From positions 806,001-870,000 of the forward strand of contig CM073202.1 of assembly GCA_037042915.1 (NCBI GenBank): a stretch of DNA of 64,000 nt, written 5' to 3'. The first letter of the stretch is position 1, and every line of letters begins with the position of its first letter. Origin of the DNA: Auricularia sp. M13. Taxonomy: Eukaryota; Basidiomycota; Agaricomycetes; Auriculariales; Auriculariaceae. The notes below the pieces were generated by a model that saw only the letters and a program-made list of their open reading frames with translations, was not told the origin of the DNA and searched no databases. Shown piece after piece: positions 1 through 11,239 of the stretch. Both the position numbers and the translations under genes were made by a program.

Positions 1-889
1 ACCTGTGCGCGGAGGTCGCCGTTGTTTTCGAAGAACCAAGTGGAGACGACGGTCCTGATAAACCACAGCTTCACCGGGGTCTTCGAACCTTTGACGGCAA
101 GGGAATAAAACTTGCTTTTCCCTGGCGACGAGACTGTGGTCCACTCCAAGACTGGCGGAGCGCAGGACACGTAGAAAGTATCCGCAACTGCATTGGCAAC
201 AGCACGGATGGCATTGATACGCCTGGCAGTGTTGATTAGTCAAGAAGGCGCCCAGTTGTAGCAGTTCGTACTTGTTGAGTTCATTGCCGTATCCCCAATC
301 AGTCTTGGCAACCTGCTTCATGACGTTCTGTTAACGTGACGGTAAGTTCAACAGACGTGAATTCGACCGGAACCGTACCTTCTTGGATTTGGTGTCTTTG
401 GCAGACTCGTCGGTATTGCCGGGTTGTTCTCCTGTTGGCTTGGCCGCGGTGACGGGTTTGTCTGCGACGCCCGTGCTGCTTTCAGCGACCGCTTTGGCAG
501 CCGCAATGGAATGGCCGGAATGGCCGGAAGCGTCCGAGCTGCTTTCCTCGCCGTCCACTTCTTCGGTGTCGCCCGCCACCACTGTTTCGGCTGGGATCGC
601 AGACATGTCCGTCGAAGGACCACGTGGGACCTCAGAGGACACTGTTTCCGAGCCGGTAACGTCGTCTCCTGCATCGTTTTCACCGCCATCGTCGACATCT
701 TCGACCTCGTCGCCATGTTCACCGTCCGACTTGACACCGCCGGTCCCCTTGCGGGACTTATCTCTGCAAATTTAAGAATCAGTCGAGGTCAGTGAAATAA
801 TCCAACACTCACGAAGCGTGGCGCTTAGGGGGGCGGCTGCCGTCAAGGGGGGTTTGATTTCCTCGTTTCTTCTGAGACTTTCCGGACAT
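1..889 (-). CDS. Acidic Ser/Ala-rich hypothetical protein, 5' part (gene continues past position 1)
   Basis: I do not recognise this gene. The start is the ATG at 889-887 (MSGKSQKKRG). Exon 1 (813-889) joins exon 2 (379-763) across a 49-nt GT-AG intron (764-812). Exon 2 joins exon 3 across a 51-nt intron (328-378). The first exon is basic. The second is long, acidic and low in complexity (Glu/Asp/Ser/Ala/Thr), so probably disordered. The third exon reads NVMKQVAKTDWGYGNELNKY and then enters a more globular stretch with aromatic residues (PPVLEWTTV, KLWFIRTVVSTWFFENN) that runs off the window. The frame between these two parts of exon 3 is not resolved and may need another short intron. Splice signals and reading continuity support a real gene. 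No function can be given. Confidence 0.55.
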
Positions 890-1338
890 AGCGAAGGGGC
901 GGAGAAATATGCAGATTGGGAGTTGGGAGCTTTATAGAAGGAAGGAACAATAGATGCGGAAGGAGGGATTGTATGTCTGAGGGTGATGAGTACGCACTGC
1001 TCGCGCTTGGACCCCCATTGTTTGGGGCTCATTGAGACTGCCATGGCGCAGGTCATAGCCGGATATGGTTTCAGTTCAATTCGGGACAGTCGCGTGCCTG
1101 ACAGCGTGCCTCTCGCCTGGGACAGTAGCTCAGGATATGCTCAGAACAGTGCGCAGGCCGAGTTTTTTTCAGGCGCGGCCGCTCTGTGGGTCAAAAAATG
1201 GCGTGATGAGTGAGAGACGAATAGAAACGGTAGTTATATATTTGGAGAATGTATCATTTGGGCCCTACTAGCGTTGGCAAATACTAAATCTCCCAGCTGG
1301 CACTCGATTTAGTAGAAAACAAAATACTGTTTGGAGCT
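890..1338. other. Intergenic, nothing recognised
   Basis: Between the acidic gene and the LTR element there is only short uninformative reading. This is probably the upstream region of the minus-strand gene starting at 889. The last bases before 1339 read in frame with the end of the family A gene on the far side of the LTR element (see 5715-6690). Confidence 0.4.
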
Positions 1339-1343
1339 GGCAT

Positions 1344-2367
1344 TGTTACGGTGCGCGGCGATCTTGCCCATACGCCGCTTCCGTTGGATCTCTTTCGCCG
1401 CTTCACCCGCTCCGTCGGACCGATATACCCGTTCCGCATGCCTCTCCGGACCTCTGGCACCTCGGCTACCTTCTCTCGGCGTCGCCGGACCCCTGTCAAC
1501 CTCGGTCCTTGGATGCAACGCGCTATTGCCATTGTTGTCGATCACCGCTGCGCTGGTTTCCAACCAGCATGTAGCCGTTCGTCGGTCCGTCTCCTCGGTG
1601 TCACGTTACGGCCTACACCTTCGGAGATGCCGCACACCACACCTCGGGTATTGCCCTGCATGGCCGGTGTGCGCTGGGAGTACAGGTGAAGCTGCAACGA
1701 TCATGCCGACGTACATCCTTCACCCTCTGTCCCCTGGATGCTCGACCGCTCCGGCACCTCGGACCTCGGCCGCCACACTCTCCTCGGTCCGCGCGCAGCA
1801 TGGTCCATGGTCCGGAGGCTGTCCGGATGGAGTGGGAGTGTTGATTGTTGGGTGGTGCGCCCGTACCTCGCTCGCCAACGCGTTGCGCTCGCTGCTGCGC
1901 TCGCCATTGCGTCGGCGCCTTTCGCCCTCGGTGTCGGTGCGTGCATACATGCAAGGACACCTCGGTATGTCTCGGATACCCGCCCGATACCCTCCATAGG
2001 CACGGACATCCTTTATCCCCTTCGTCCGGAGTCGTTCTGCGCCTTCGGTGCGACGCTTCACTCTTTCTTGACCCTCCCTTGACTCCCTTTACCCCCCATT
2101 GCTTCCACTGGCTCCCGATTACCCTCGGTGACTTCCCCGATGCCTTTTCCATCGCTTCCGGACCTCTCTTTGGTGTTGGTTGGCTTCCTTTGTTGTCCGG
2201 AGCGTTCGGATCCGGTTTGCCTCCGATCGGACTATATGTACCGGCGATTGCCCTCGGATGTACCCTAGGTTGGATCTGGTCTATTATGTGTTCGACCTTC
2301 CCCTCCTGAGTACCCTTCCTGGTCGGCTACGCCTCCTGGTCGGTGGTGTATGCAGCACACCATGACA
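1344..2367. repeat. Left LTR of the non-autonomous element
   Basis: Direct copy of 4685-5709 with about five visible substitutions. Begins TGTTACGG and ends CCATGACA. The open reading frames seen here in several frames recur in the other copy and reflect biased composition rather than genes. Confidence 0.85.
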
Positions 2368-4684
2368 TAAGATCCAACCTCCCCCGTCCACTCCGGGTAC
2401 TCAGTTCCTCCCCCCCTCTATCCTCTTCTATCCGCTCTCTACTTCCTCCTACCCCCAGCGGAGCTGCGAGTGCCCGCCCCGGCGGTCTCCACGATATCCT
2501 CTTCGCTTATACCACCTGGACCTTGGATATAGGACCGATCTCGCCCACGGAATCCCCTGGCCTCGGTCTCAAGCTTCTGGTGGCTGCCCCCTTGGACCCG
2601 AACCCTCCCGGACCCCCTGGCCGCCTCTCGGCCTTCCTTTAACCCCATACCGCCCTTAGGCACGCTTCCCAAACCTTACCCTCAAGTTCCGGACCCTTCT
2701 GGAGTTGTAGTTTTCCCTTTGGTCGCCCCTCGCAACGACGTCCGGCAAATCCCGCTCGCAGTCCGCACGAATCGCTTCGCCGACGAACACCCTATAGGCC
2801 GATGGCTTCCAAGCTGTGCCGACACCCTTGCACCACCCCTCCGGAGTTCCATGCAAAGTTACGAGGCGCTACGCTCGCCGATGCCGCTGTTGCCATGCAC
2901 CGCCTCGGCTGGACCATTTCCGCTCCCCCTCGCCGGCCCCTGCTGCGTTCCGCCTGCCCCAAGGCTCGGTCAACGCGTATCAACGTCCCCCACCCATGCG
3001 TGCTTGACCGATACCCCGCGCACGCTGTCCTGGCTGCCAATCGAGCATTTGGGGCGTCCCACGCACTTGCACACCTCGGTCCTTCGCAGCGCGACCCTCG
3101 GCACCCATCTACCCTCGGTCCTTGTGCTCCAAGTTCACCTCGGACCATTCCACACCTACCGATGTCGGTCGCTGTCAGTTATGCAACGCTAGCAACAGTA
3201 CAGGTCGCCATGCGCTCGGCCGAGCTGCTGGACATCTGGTGTTTCGCACCCTCCGCCGACCTGGATCTTCCGGTGTCGGACGCGTGAGCCAACGCTGACC
3301 TACCTCGCCGCTGGACCTTGGAGGTGCTCCCTGACATGGACCGAGGCCGGAGCCCCGCTGGATCGCATTGGTTTGCTCGGAATATCGGTGCTCACGCGCG
3401 CACCCCCTCTTCGGCGTTACAGGATGGAGTACACGAACCGGACACGGACCCAATGGTCTCCCAGGCTTTCCGTCCATCGCACAGGTGTTTTGGCAAGGTC
3501 TCCGCAGCCGCATAACCCGCCGCCTGTTCGATACAACGCGCCCTCGGCGATGCTGCCGACTGTCAACCCCCTCTCCGCTCCGCCGTTTATTTCGCCGTCG
3601 GGCGTCTTTCCGAATCCCGCGCGAGGTGCCCGTGTCCTCTCCCAATTCCTGGCCTTCTATCCGCGGTCGGACCTTGCCAAACGAAGAGGTCCTCGGCACG
3701 ATACGTGCATCCGATGTTCAGTGCACCGGTCGCGTACGTCGGCCGCCCTGACATCGCATCCTGTTGGACCTGTGGACTTCTCTGGCGCATCTGGAACCCC
3801 CTCCCAGGACGGACCCGCGTTTTGGACCCACCGGCGATGTCACTGATGAAGTCCGGCTCTGCTTGCGCACTGCACGAGCTCAATTCGGGATAGCCGCTGT
3901 TTGCCCTCGGACTCGCCGTCGCATCGGACATCCTCCCCTACACTCCACCCCTCCTCCCGGGCTGCCACCCCGATGCCGACCGCACTGGCTTATGCTTACG
4001 ACCGTCATGACTTCGCTTCAAACTCTCGTCGTGCCCTTCACCGGGGTTGAGGTTGCGATCCACCGGGATGCGCAGTGCTCAGCGTTGTTGGTCGCGGACC
4101 AGCACTCCGACACCTCCTATACCTTCGGTCCTGTGCCTCGGGCACTATCTCGGTGTACTCGGGCCTTCCCCCACCCTTGTACCCCAGCCGGAGATGGTAG
4201 GAGTCCGTTCATGGGCGCAGCGCGTCCCGCTCTCTTTTCCATTACGACCTCAACCGCTCCCGCGTTTCGCTCGGCAGTAACGACCTTTCCCGTGTTCCCT
4301 CCCGGATGGTAGGACTCCCAGTGGCCGCCGCATATCGAGATGTGGTGTGGGGACATCCCGAGTAGGTGTCCTTCTCGCTTGGAGCTCGGACCGACTCTTT
4401 CCCTTGGACCTGCAACGTTTCCGACGCTGATGTTGCACCTTGGATCGGTGAGGATTGATTGCCGTGCCGTAATAGCCCGTCAGTCCTCACCCCCAATGGG
4501 CCTCGCTTTCGCCGTGGACCACTTCGGTCCGAGCGGGGGAGACGACCTCCGTGCTTTGGGTCTTGCCCGATGCGAGGGTACACTTCTATTTTGATTCGTT
4601 ATGAATTTAACGACCTCGGCCACCCCCAATGGCCTCCACCATGCTCGGTCGCTTTCTGCGGGCTCGCGGCTGGAAGGGGGGTTA
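2368..4684. other. Internal region of the non-autonomous LTR element
   Basis: C/T-rich on the plus strand, with recurrent CCTCGG/CTCGGT words. Open frames occur on both strands but none carries a retroelement or host domain that I recognise. The last bases hold the polypurine tract. Confidence 0.6.
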
Positions 4685-5709
4685 TGTTACGGTCTTGTGG
4701 CGATCTTGCCCATACGCCGCTTCCGTTGGATCTCTTTCGCCGCTTCACCCGCTCCGTCGGACCGATATACCCGTTCCGCATGCCTCTCCGGACCGCTGGC
4801 ACCTCGGCTACCTTCTCTCGGCGTCGCCGGACCCCTGTCAACCTCGGTCCTTGGATGCAACGCGCTATTGCCATTGTTGTCGATCACCGCTGCGCTGGTT
4901 TCCAACCAGCATGTAGCCGTTCGTCGGTCCGTCTCCTCGGTGTCACGTTACGGCCTACACCTTCGGAGATGCCGCACACCACACCTCGGGTATTGCCCTG
5001 CATGGCCGGTGTGCGCTGGGAGTACAGGTGAAGCTGCAACGATCATGCCGACGTACATCCTTCACCCTCTGTCCCCTGGATGCTCGACCGCTCCGGCACC
5101 TCGGACCTCGGCCGCCACACTCTCCTCGGTCCGCGCGCAGCATGGTCCATGGTCCGGAGGCTGTCCGGATGGAGTGGGAGTGTTGATTGTTGGGTGGTGC
5201 GCCTGTACCTCGCTCGCCAACGCGTTGCGCTCGCTGCTGCGCTCGCCATTGCGTCGGCGCCTTTCGCCCCCGGTGTCGGTGCGTGCATACATGCAAGGAC
5301 ACCTCGGTATGTCTCGGATACCCGCCCGATACCCTCCATAGGCACGGACATCCTTTATCCCCTTCGTCCGGAGTCGTTCTGCGCCTTCGGTGCGACGCTT
5401 CACTCTTTCTTGACCCTCCCTTGACTCCCTTTACCCCCCATTGCTTCCACTGGCTCCCGATTACCCTCGGTGACTTCCCCGATGCCTTTTCCATCGCTTC
5501 CGGACCTCTCTTTGGTGTTGGTTGGCTTCCTTTGTTGTCCGGAGCGTTCGGATCCGGTTTGCCTCCGATCGGACTATATGTACCGGCGATTGCCCTCGGA
5601 TGTACCCTAGGTTGGATCTGGTCTATTATGTGTTCGACCTTCCCCTCCTGAGTACCCTTCCTGGTCGGCTACGCCTCCTGTTCGGTGGTGTATGCAGCAC
5701 ACCGTGACA
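4685..5709. repeat. Right LTR of the non-autonomous element
   Basis: Second copy of the 1,024-bp terminal repeat, preceded by a polypurine tract and followed directly by the target duplication GGCAT. Confidence 0.85.
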
Positions 5710-5714
5710 GGCAT

Positions 5715-6690
5715 ACCATAAATTCAGCTGGGCGCAGAACATATTGGCACAGTAAGAGCCGACTCGAAAGTCACGCGCAACGTGTATGAGTCCTCCACCG
5801 GTTCGAGTAGTCTTCGGCGGCATTGTTCGACCGTGCTCCAGAGCGTTGTAATCGGAGAACCGCATGAGGCCCACGGTCTTCGAGGACAAATTGCGATATT
5901 TCAATGGACAGGCGTCGTGGCAGGGCTCGGATGCGAATCGGTTGTCGGCATGAAGGTGGAAGCCGCGGCGTGAATATTTTAACAGCAGGCCACCTAGTGC
6001 ACGGCTAGGCATGCGGGGAGAAGTCGCCACAGCGCGAAGTCGGAGAGTATAGCGGGGATAAAGGCAGCACACTGAATCCCAGCTAACGAAGTTCTGCATG
6101 AGAGTGTTCGGGAAGGACAGGATAGCGTCCAGCGTGTACGACGTCCTGCTCTCGATAATATCGTTCCTGCGTCCATCGTTGCTGCGGAAATAAGACGATA
6201 CGGCCTTGACCTTCCTGGAGAAGTGGCAGACGGCGGCGTTCAAAGCAACACGTTCCGGGTCGTTATATTCCTCGTACCGCCAGACCAGCAAGTAAGAGAC
6301 TATAACCTGCGTATCAAAGTGATTACGTTGAAGCGTATTGCGGGAAACGCGAGCGTACTTGTGATTGACCTTTGGGAACGACAATCGTCAATCCGGATGA
6401 CGGTATGTCTGGCAGGATGACGCTGAGAGCGAAGGACCCGGTGAGTACGGCATTGTTGTCCTTGAGTATCCGTAGGATTTGCCCAGAATCCGGAGCGTAG
6501 CCAGCAAGGCCAGTCTGGACTCGTCTACGACGCTCATTGTGTGCGACGCGCGCAAACATCCTGTTGGTAGGTGCAAAGGTACTGAGCGTGCCCAGGTCGC
6601 ACATCTGAGCCGCCAGCCATAGGACATCCTCGTTAATAAGGCTCTGACTATTGTTTGGATGAACGTTAGCTATCTACAGGCCAGTCTTTG
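5715..6690 (-). CDS. Family A copy 1: F-box-like / degenerate nucleotidyltransferase-like protein
   Basis: Two or more exons on the minus strand. The upstream part (about 6690-6330) begins with an F-box-like helix pattern (NEDVLWLAAQ, CDLGTLSTFAP) and continues to a VLTGSFAL motif. At the position where copies 2 and 3 have D-L-D-I/L this copy reads G-L-T-I, so the proposed acidic pair is lost. The downstream exon (about 6240-5715) carries the family's shared tail: IIES-type segment, LDAILSFPNTLMQNF, CHDACPLKYRNL and GSYCANMFC. The Cys pairs suggest metal binding, which is inference. The LTR element lies within the last codons: the frame passes its target duplication, and on the far side the same frame ends a few codons later. 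Neighbour B1 is transcribed divergently about 400 bp away. Function unknown; this copy is probably catalytically dead if the family was ever enzymatic. Confidence 0.55.
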
Positions 6691-7077
6691 CGCCGTCAAT
6701 AACACGCACCGATGAGTCCTCGTCGCGCACTCTGTCGTAGGCATCATGACAGGGGTTCTGCTCATGGGAGTAGAAGCGTAAAGGTGAGCACAAACCCGAG
6801 GCGCATGATGTTTCGGTTTTTTGCGTTCGACAATAAGGCGGTGGCGGGCATGCTGGGACCGTGTCTCAGGAACGCCGACTGCGAGGGCCACGGCTTAATC
6901 CGGCGGACATTACTAAAAGCCGCCGTGTGGGGAGCCGGGCGCGAGACATTTACTAACAATGCCCCCCCACGGACCCCTCTCTCGTCAATCCTACATTGAT
7001 ATTGCCACGGACATTACGGCGCAGCACCATGTCGGTATTTCTTACGCATATCATACAGAGTCATCATATCTCATTTC
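6691..7077. promoter_or_regulatory. Divergent intergenic region between family A copy 1 and family B copy 1
   Basis: About 390 bp separate the minus-strand A gene from the plus-strand B gene. No convincing coding exon is seen. It is the likely shared promoter region, inferred only from the head-to-head arrangement. Confidence 0.35.
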
Positions 7078-7683
7078 ATGCAGCGCCAAAAGTACCCGTT
7101 GATCGTGCGAGGATTATGGCTGGGAGCAGACTCTGTCGAGCCTCACACGGCCATAATACCCGTCGACTATGGCACTATTCCGCCGTTCAAGGTCTCGAAC
7201 TTGATGATCCATTTCTGGACTCAGGGCGGGACCGCTCCTCGCGTCAACCGTCGCTCTAGCACATACCAGTCGACGATCGTCACACACAGCCCGTTCACCC
7301 ATCAGCCTCTTGTTCATCCCTACACAATCTATACCATACCGGAGCGCCTGAGGAAGCGTAATCGAGTCCTTAGCAATGAAACTCATCGCGCGTGTTTCTG
7401 GTCGGGCGACGTTCTCGTGGTTAAACAAGAATCACAGACGTCAACGCTGCCTGTGCACATGGAGCGCGCCGATCAGCAGCTCGCTCTTAACATTGTGGTG
7501 CAGTGGGTTAATTCGCATTCGAATTCGGCTTTGCAGTACTCACCTCCCCCCCAACAGTCTCATCCGCGAGGGTGTTATCAGACAGAAAGATTGATATTCG
7601 AACACGTTGACAATTATCTTCTTACCTATACACACTCGTGTGTTGAATATCTCCGATCTGACGCTCTGCTATGCATCCAATAA
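7078..7683 (+). CDS. Family B copy 1: GDVLVV-core hypothetical protein
   Basis: Start ATG 7078 (MQRQKYPLIVRGLWLGAD). It aligns by eye along its length with the gene at 12683: shared RGLW(L/I)G, IPVDYG, a HFW(T/N)xGG block, VTHSPxT, an xPxTI(Y/F)T block, then WSGDVLVVKQESQTS. After IVVQ the reading passes into what looks like an intron (donor after CAG; acceptor near 7557), so the annotated end is approximate. The core GD(I/V)L(V/A)V recurs in five genes of this window. No known domain is recognised. The protein is about 150-200 aa without signal peptide or membrane segment. It lies head-to-head with family A copy 1. Confidence 0.55.
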   Translation: MQRQKYPLIVRGLWLGADSVEPHTAIIPVDYGTIPPFKVSNLMIHFWTQGGTAPRVNRRSSTYQSTIVTHSPFTHQPLVHPYTIYTIPERLRKRNRVLSNETHRACFWSGDVLVVKQESQTSTLPVHMERADQQLALNIVVQWVNSHSNSALQYSPPPQQSHPRGCYQTERLIFEHVDNYLLTYTHSCVEYLRSDALLCIQ

Positions 7684-8912
7684 AGGTTCCGGCAGAAATA
7701 CATGGTGTTGCTCCAAGCCCGCTCTCTGCTCACAGCGTCGTCTACGCCAGGCTACTTCGTTTTGCACGAGAACGCAATGCTATCGCTTGTCTGGCTGGAC
7801 GACGCCTATCTTTGCGATTTACACAAGTACTGTTATCTATGGCTGTGACATAGGCGCCGAAGCGAACAATAAAAGGTCTCACATACACGAGCATAAAGCG
7901 GCAGCAGTTATGACCCATGCCGCCCAATAACGATGTCTCTGTCTCCTGAAGCGCCCGTTGCCGTCCTTCGCGATACGGTCTCCATGTCGGCTGTTCCATC
8001 CAGCGTGGAATGGGGAGAAGCGGAAGACGGCATCGCCGACGTACCGTGTCATTTTGGAGGTTGCCGTCCTGTCGTTATCACCTTCGACGGGACTGTATCG
8101 GCCATCCGCGGCATCGCTGGATCCACATTCTTCAGTTTTGACGCGATTCCGGTTGATGACGGCAATGCCTTAGCTGGCCATGCGCTCTTACGGCGGCTCT
8201 CAACGGAAGTCTCTGGTGAGCAGGACAGACTCTCTCCCCTACATCGAGATTCTGACTATGTTTCAGATGTTGATCCCACTGGACCACTCGAAATCATGCA
8301 TCCCACATTACATTGGCCCGACACGGTACGTTGCAGGCGACGTATCCGACCGCATCCGATTAAGTCTGAGTAGTCGCAGGATCGCCAATGCGATTGCGCT
8401 AACAAGGTCGTCGTCGGCGCCAGGTGCAAGTTCTACGTCCAAGTCTGGAAATGCACCACGGCCGTCGTGTCTTTGACCGCTGCAAATGGAGGACGTCGTC
8501 GCACGCGTCAGACACCTTCGTGGGCTTATTTCACAGTCCAGTTCATAGTGTAATATGATCGTTGGGCCCTTACTATCGCGGTTCATAGCGTGAGGTCAAA
8601 CCGCCGTTCTGGGCTGTCTCAGGAATCACCCTCGGCGATGCGATACAACCCGTTACATCGCCTTGCTTGCAGTGACAATCTGTTGAGGCAGAATTCTATC
8701 CCCCGTGACGCAGATCCGTGCTCGTTTTCCTCGTGGGGAAGCGCGCGATATCAGAGTTCGCCCTCCACCTCTTCCTGACCACAACTCTTTGAAATGGGTG
8801 GGTTCAGTGAGTAATGTCCCTTTCGACCTCGTCAGGATGCAGTAATTTCTCCGAGCGATAAGGAAAAAGTTGTAGATTTATTAATGGAAACATCCAGTCG
8901 GTACAGTTCAAT
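7684..8912. other. Region with one weak plus-strand open frame (7933-8373)
   Basis: The only sizeable candidate is an open frame at 7933-8373 (146 codons, starting MSLSPEAPVAVLRDTV). It has moderately coding-like composition but no recognised domain, and no splice context supports it. It contains a short HPTLHWPD segment faintly like the P-x-L-x-W core of family C, which I do not regard as sufficient. A minus-strand frame (8308-8586) overlaps it. I leave both as unproven. Confidence 0.25.
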
Positions 8913-8953
8913 TCAATGATCGTGCCATCGTCCGCGACCAGTGGAGGTCGTCT

Positions 8954-10260
8954 TTACCATCGAGTGGCAACCCCTACGCCTGAGAGGACTGCAGGTTGCA
9001 GGGCTATACCGGGCGTGAGTGATGTGAATAACAATATATAACATGCCCTCACCACTTCGCAGTTGGCACAGCGAACGTTGGTGCACGGGATATGCGCTCG
9101 CCATTCCTGCAACACCGGAAACGTCGTCGAGTTGACACCGACCCAGGTTTCCGACAAAGGGATCATGCAACAGCTACTAACCCGACACGTGGAGCGAATC
9201 AGCTGAGGACATAGCAGTCCGCATGGATGTGACCAGTCAGTGTTGTCGGTAACAAAGGAGAAGCCATGGTTTTTGTATTTGTTGCGGAGTCGCGGAGCCA
9301 GCGATGCCGGTGCAATCGATTTACGCTGAGATGTCCACTGGGGAAACATCACGAGAAGATGGCGAGCTGATAGGCCGTTGGCAACAATAGTGCTGTGAAA
9401 CTCTGAGAGCGCGAGGACCGAGTTGTCAGCCCTATATTCGACGACATCTATCGATTTGCCTCGTTCCTCGTTGAAAAGTTTAAAGACGCGCGATACTCTG
9501 AAGTTGGTAGAGTAGAAGCAGCGGATGATCTGCAGCTGGTAGCCGTTCTGGCGAAGATACTCCAACATGATCTATGTGCATTTTAAGTACCTAATGTAGA
9601 TGGCCGATATGACGAAACACACCTTGGTGGATCGGCCGTCGCGCGACGGCTTTAGGAAGATGTCCAAGTCACCGGGCAACCAATTTTCAGAGTCGGTCTT
9701 GAAAAAAAACCAAACCAGAAAGGACCCGGTTATGACGGCGTCGCAGAGAAGAAGAACTCCTTGTAATTTGCGATAGCTGCAGACATATGCGCGCAGTTCC
9801 TTCTGGATGTTGATCATTAACCGAGCCGAGGCTATCCTGATGATGTGCAGATCTGGAGCTGAGTGCAGAAATTCGACCAATGCCATGTTGTTTGGAAAAT
9901 CGGGTAGAGTACTGAACTCGTCATCAGAGACTGCGACGTTCCTGAGAGACTCTTAGGGTAGGGTGTCATTGCGTAAATGCCAGATGTGCTCACTCGTCGA
10001 CGAGCATTTCCACGGCGCCGGCAGCTGGTCGGACCCCATTCAAGATGTTGGGTGTTGTCCAAGATGGATCGACGAAATTTATGTACCACGACCTGACGTT
10101 TGTCTCTTCCTGTACGAGGACGGTAATATGAAACTATGGTCAGAAATCAGTATAAGAACTGACGGCAATCTCTGAAAATTTCCTTGTAAGCGACTCACTT
10201 CGTAGTGCGGGAGACGGTCAAAATTGATAGGAGCGTGCTCGGCTGGGGTGGTGGCCATTG
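8954..10260 (-). CDS. Family A copy 2: nucleotidyltransferase-like protein with Cys-rich tail
   Basis: A multi-exon minus-strand gene. A likely first exon begins MATTPAEHAPINFDRLPHYE (from 10260) and ends at a GTGAGT donor. A middle stretch (about 10090-9890) includes VDPSWTTPNILNG and VEMLVDE. The core exon (9886-9600) has NMALVEFLHSAPDLHIIRIA, an F-box-like helical lead, then VITGSF and, 17 residues after G-S, D-L-D-I. That fits loosely the hG[GS]...D-h-[DE]-h pattern of nucleotidyltransferase folds. The last exon (9568-8954) holds IDVVEYRADNSVLAL and a tail with several Cys (CGLLCP, CTNVRCANCE), replacing the CPLKY tail of the other copies. Exon joins are not all resolved. The substrate is unknown and the enzymatic reading is inference from one motif. 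Confidence 0.5.
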
Positions 10261-11239
10261 CGACAGAACCGGCGAACGAATCACGTCCAGCGTTGGTTTT
10301 TGTACCATAGCGGTATGTCTCACGCGGATTTCGGGGTGGGAGGTTGGGCCATATTGTTCCTTCAAGTAGTTTCAGTGTCATATGCCGCGCTATGGCCGTT
10401 CGCTTGTGACAATAAACAATTTCCGCGCGACAAGGGACAACGATCATATCTCTTGTCATATGGTCTTGGGCCCTCGCACCTTATTATCAGATTCTCGAGG
10501 CGGGCCCAGCAGTATCACGTGTCCTTCTATCGGCCCAAACGTTTCCGCTATGACCAGTGGACACGAGCTAATCCAGATCACGGCAAGAACACGTCGCAGT
10601 AGGCTCGGCCGACACGAAGAAGTTTCAAATGGCCGCGGAGCGTAATGATCCAGTGGAATTATATCTGTTGAGTAATTGGTAGCATAATTGCATGCATGAA
10701 GAAGTATAGAGCCGGTGACGCGCAGCCCAAGTTGCGAGAAGAGATGTTGAGATAGATAACATTTCGTCGAAGGCGATGAATCGTCTGACCTCCATAAGAG
10801 AACAGTCCAGAGAGTGTACAGCGGGGCTGTGTATTCAAATTCAGTAACAGAGCTTTGATAGTATGGAGATGAATTGTGCGGTCACTCGGACGGTTGCGAG
10901 ATATCTCACGTTCAAAGGGCGTGACGTGGCGGACAGCAATGACTACAAGAAAACCAGCCGGTCGTATGGTGTTCGCCTTATCAACCGCTCCGTCACGCAG
11001 CGCCTGAGATATAGCTGTACGTGGAATCGAATATCATGGCACACGGCGTCGCTGTGCAGAGCAAAACAGCGGAGTTGAATCTGAACGGATGCATTCCACG
11101 ACTGTTCGTCGGCAGCAGATCGGAATGGATCGTTTGGGGGCTATTGTCCAGGGCCTATCGCTCTTGCTGGAGGCGTGTATCAGTCTTTACGCTGGTAATA
11201 ATATATTAACCAATCGCAAATTGGACAAGTGACTGGATT
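10261..11239. other. Spacer between family A copies 2 and 3
   Basis: No convincing gene. A minus-strand stretch near 10600-10470 (VIWISSCPLVIAETFGP) reads smoothly but ends at stops and may be a remnant of a neighbouring family gene. The plus-strand frames here are short. Confidence 0.3.

Larger units (their letters stand above)
1344..5709. mobile_element. Non-autonomous LTR retrotransposon, no recognisable gag or pol
   Basis: Two direct repeats of about 1,024 bp (1344-2367 and 4685-5709) bound a 2.3 kb internal region. The element starts TGTTACGGT and ends ACCGTGACA, an imperfect inverted terminal pair. It is flanked by a perfect 5-bp target duplication GGCAT (1339-1343 and 5710-5714). A polypurine tract GGAAGGGGGG (4672-4681) lies 3 nt before the right LTR, implying plus-strand orientation. 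The internal region is strongly pyrimidine-rich with frequent CTCGGT words and encodes no capsid, protease, reverse transcriptase or integrase motif that I can see. I therefore call it non-autonomous (LARD-like). Family assignment (Ty3 or Ty1) is not possible from the sequence. The LTRs differ by only about five substitutions plus a small difference near the 5' edge, so the insertion is fairly young. Confidence 0.85.

Noticed and set aside
1351-2340. Long open frames in several frames, repeated almost exactly at 4690-5680, first taken as duplicated genes
   Set aside because: They lie in the LTRs of the 1344-5709 element, occur on both strands at once and have no domain. Biased C/T-rich composition explains them.
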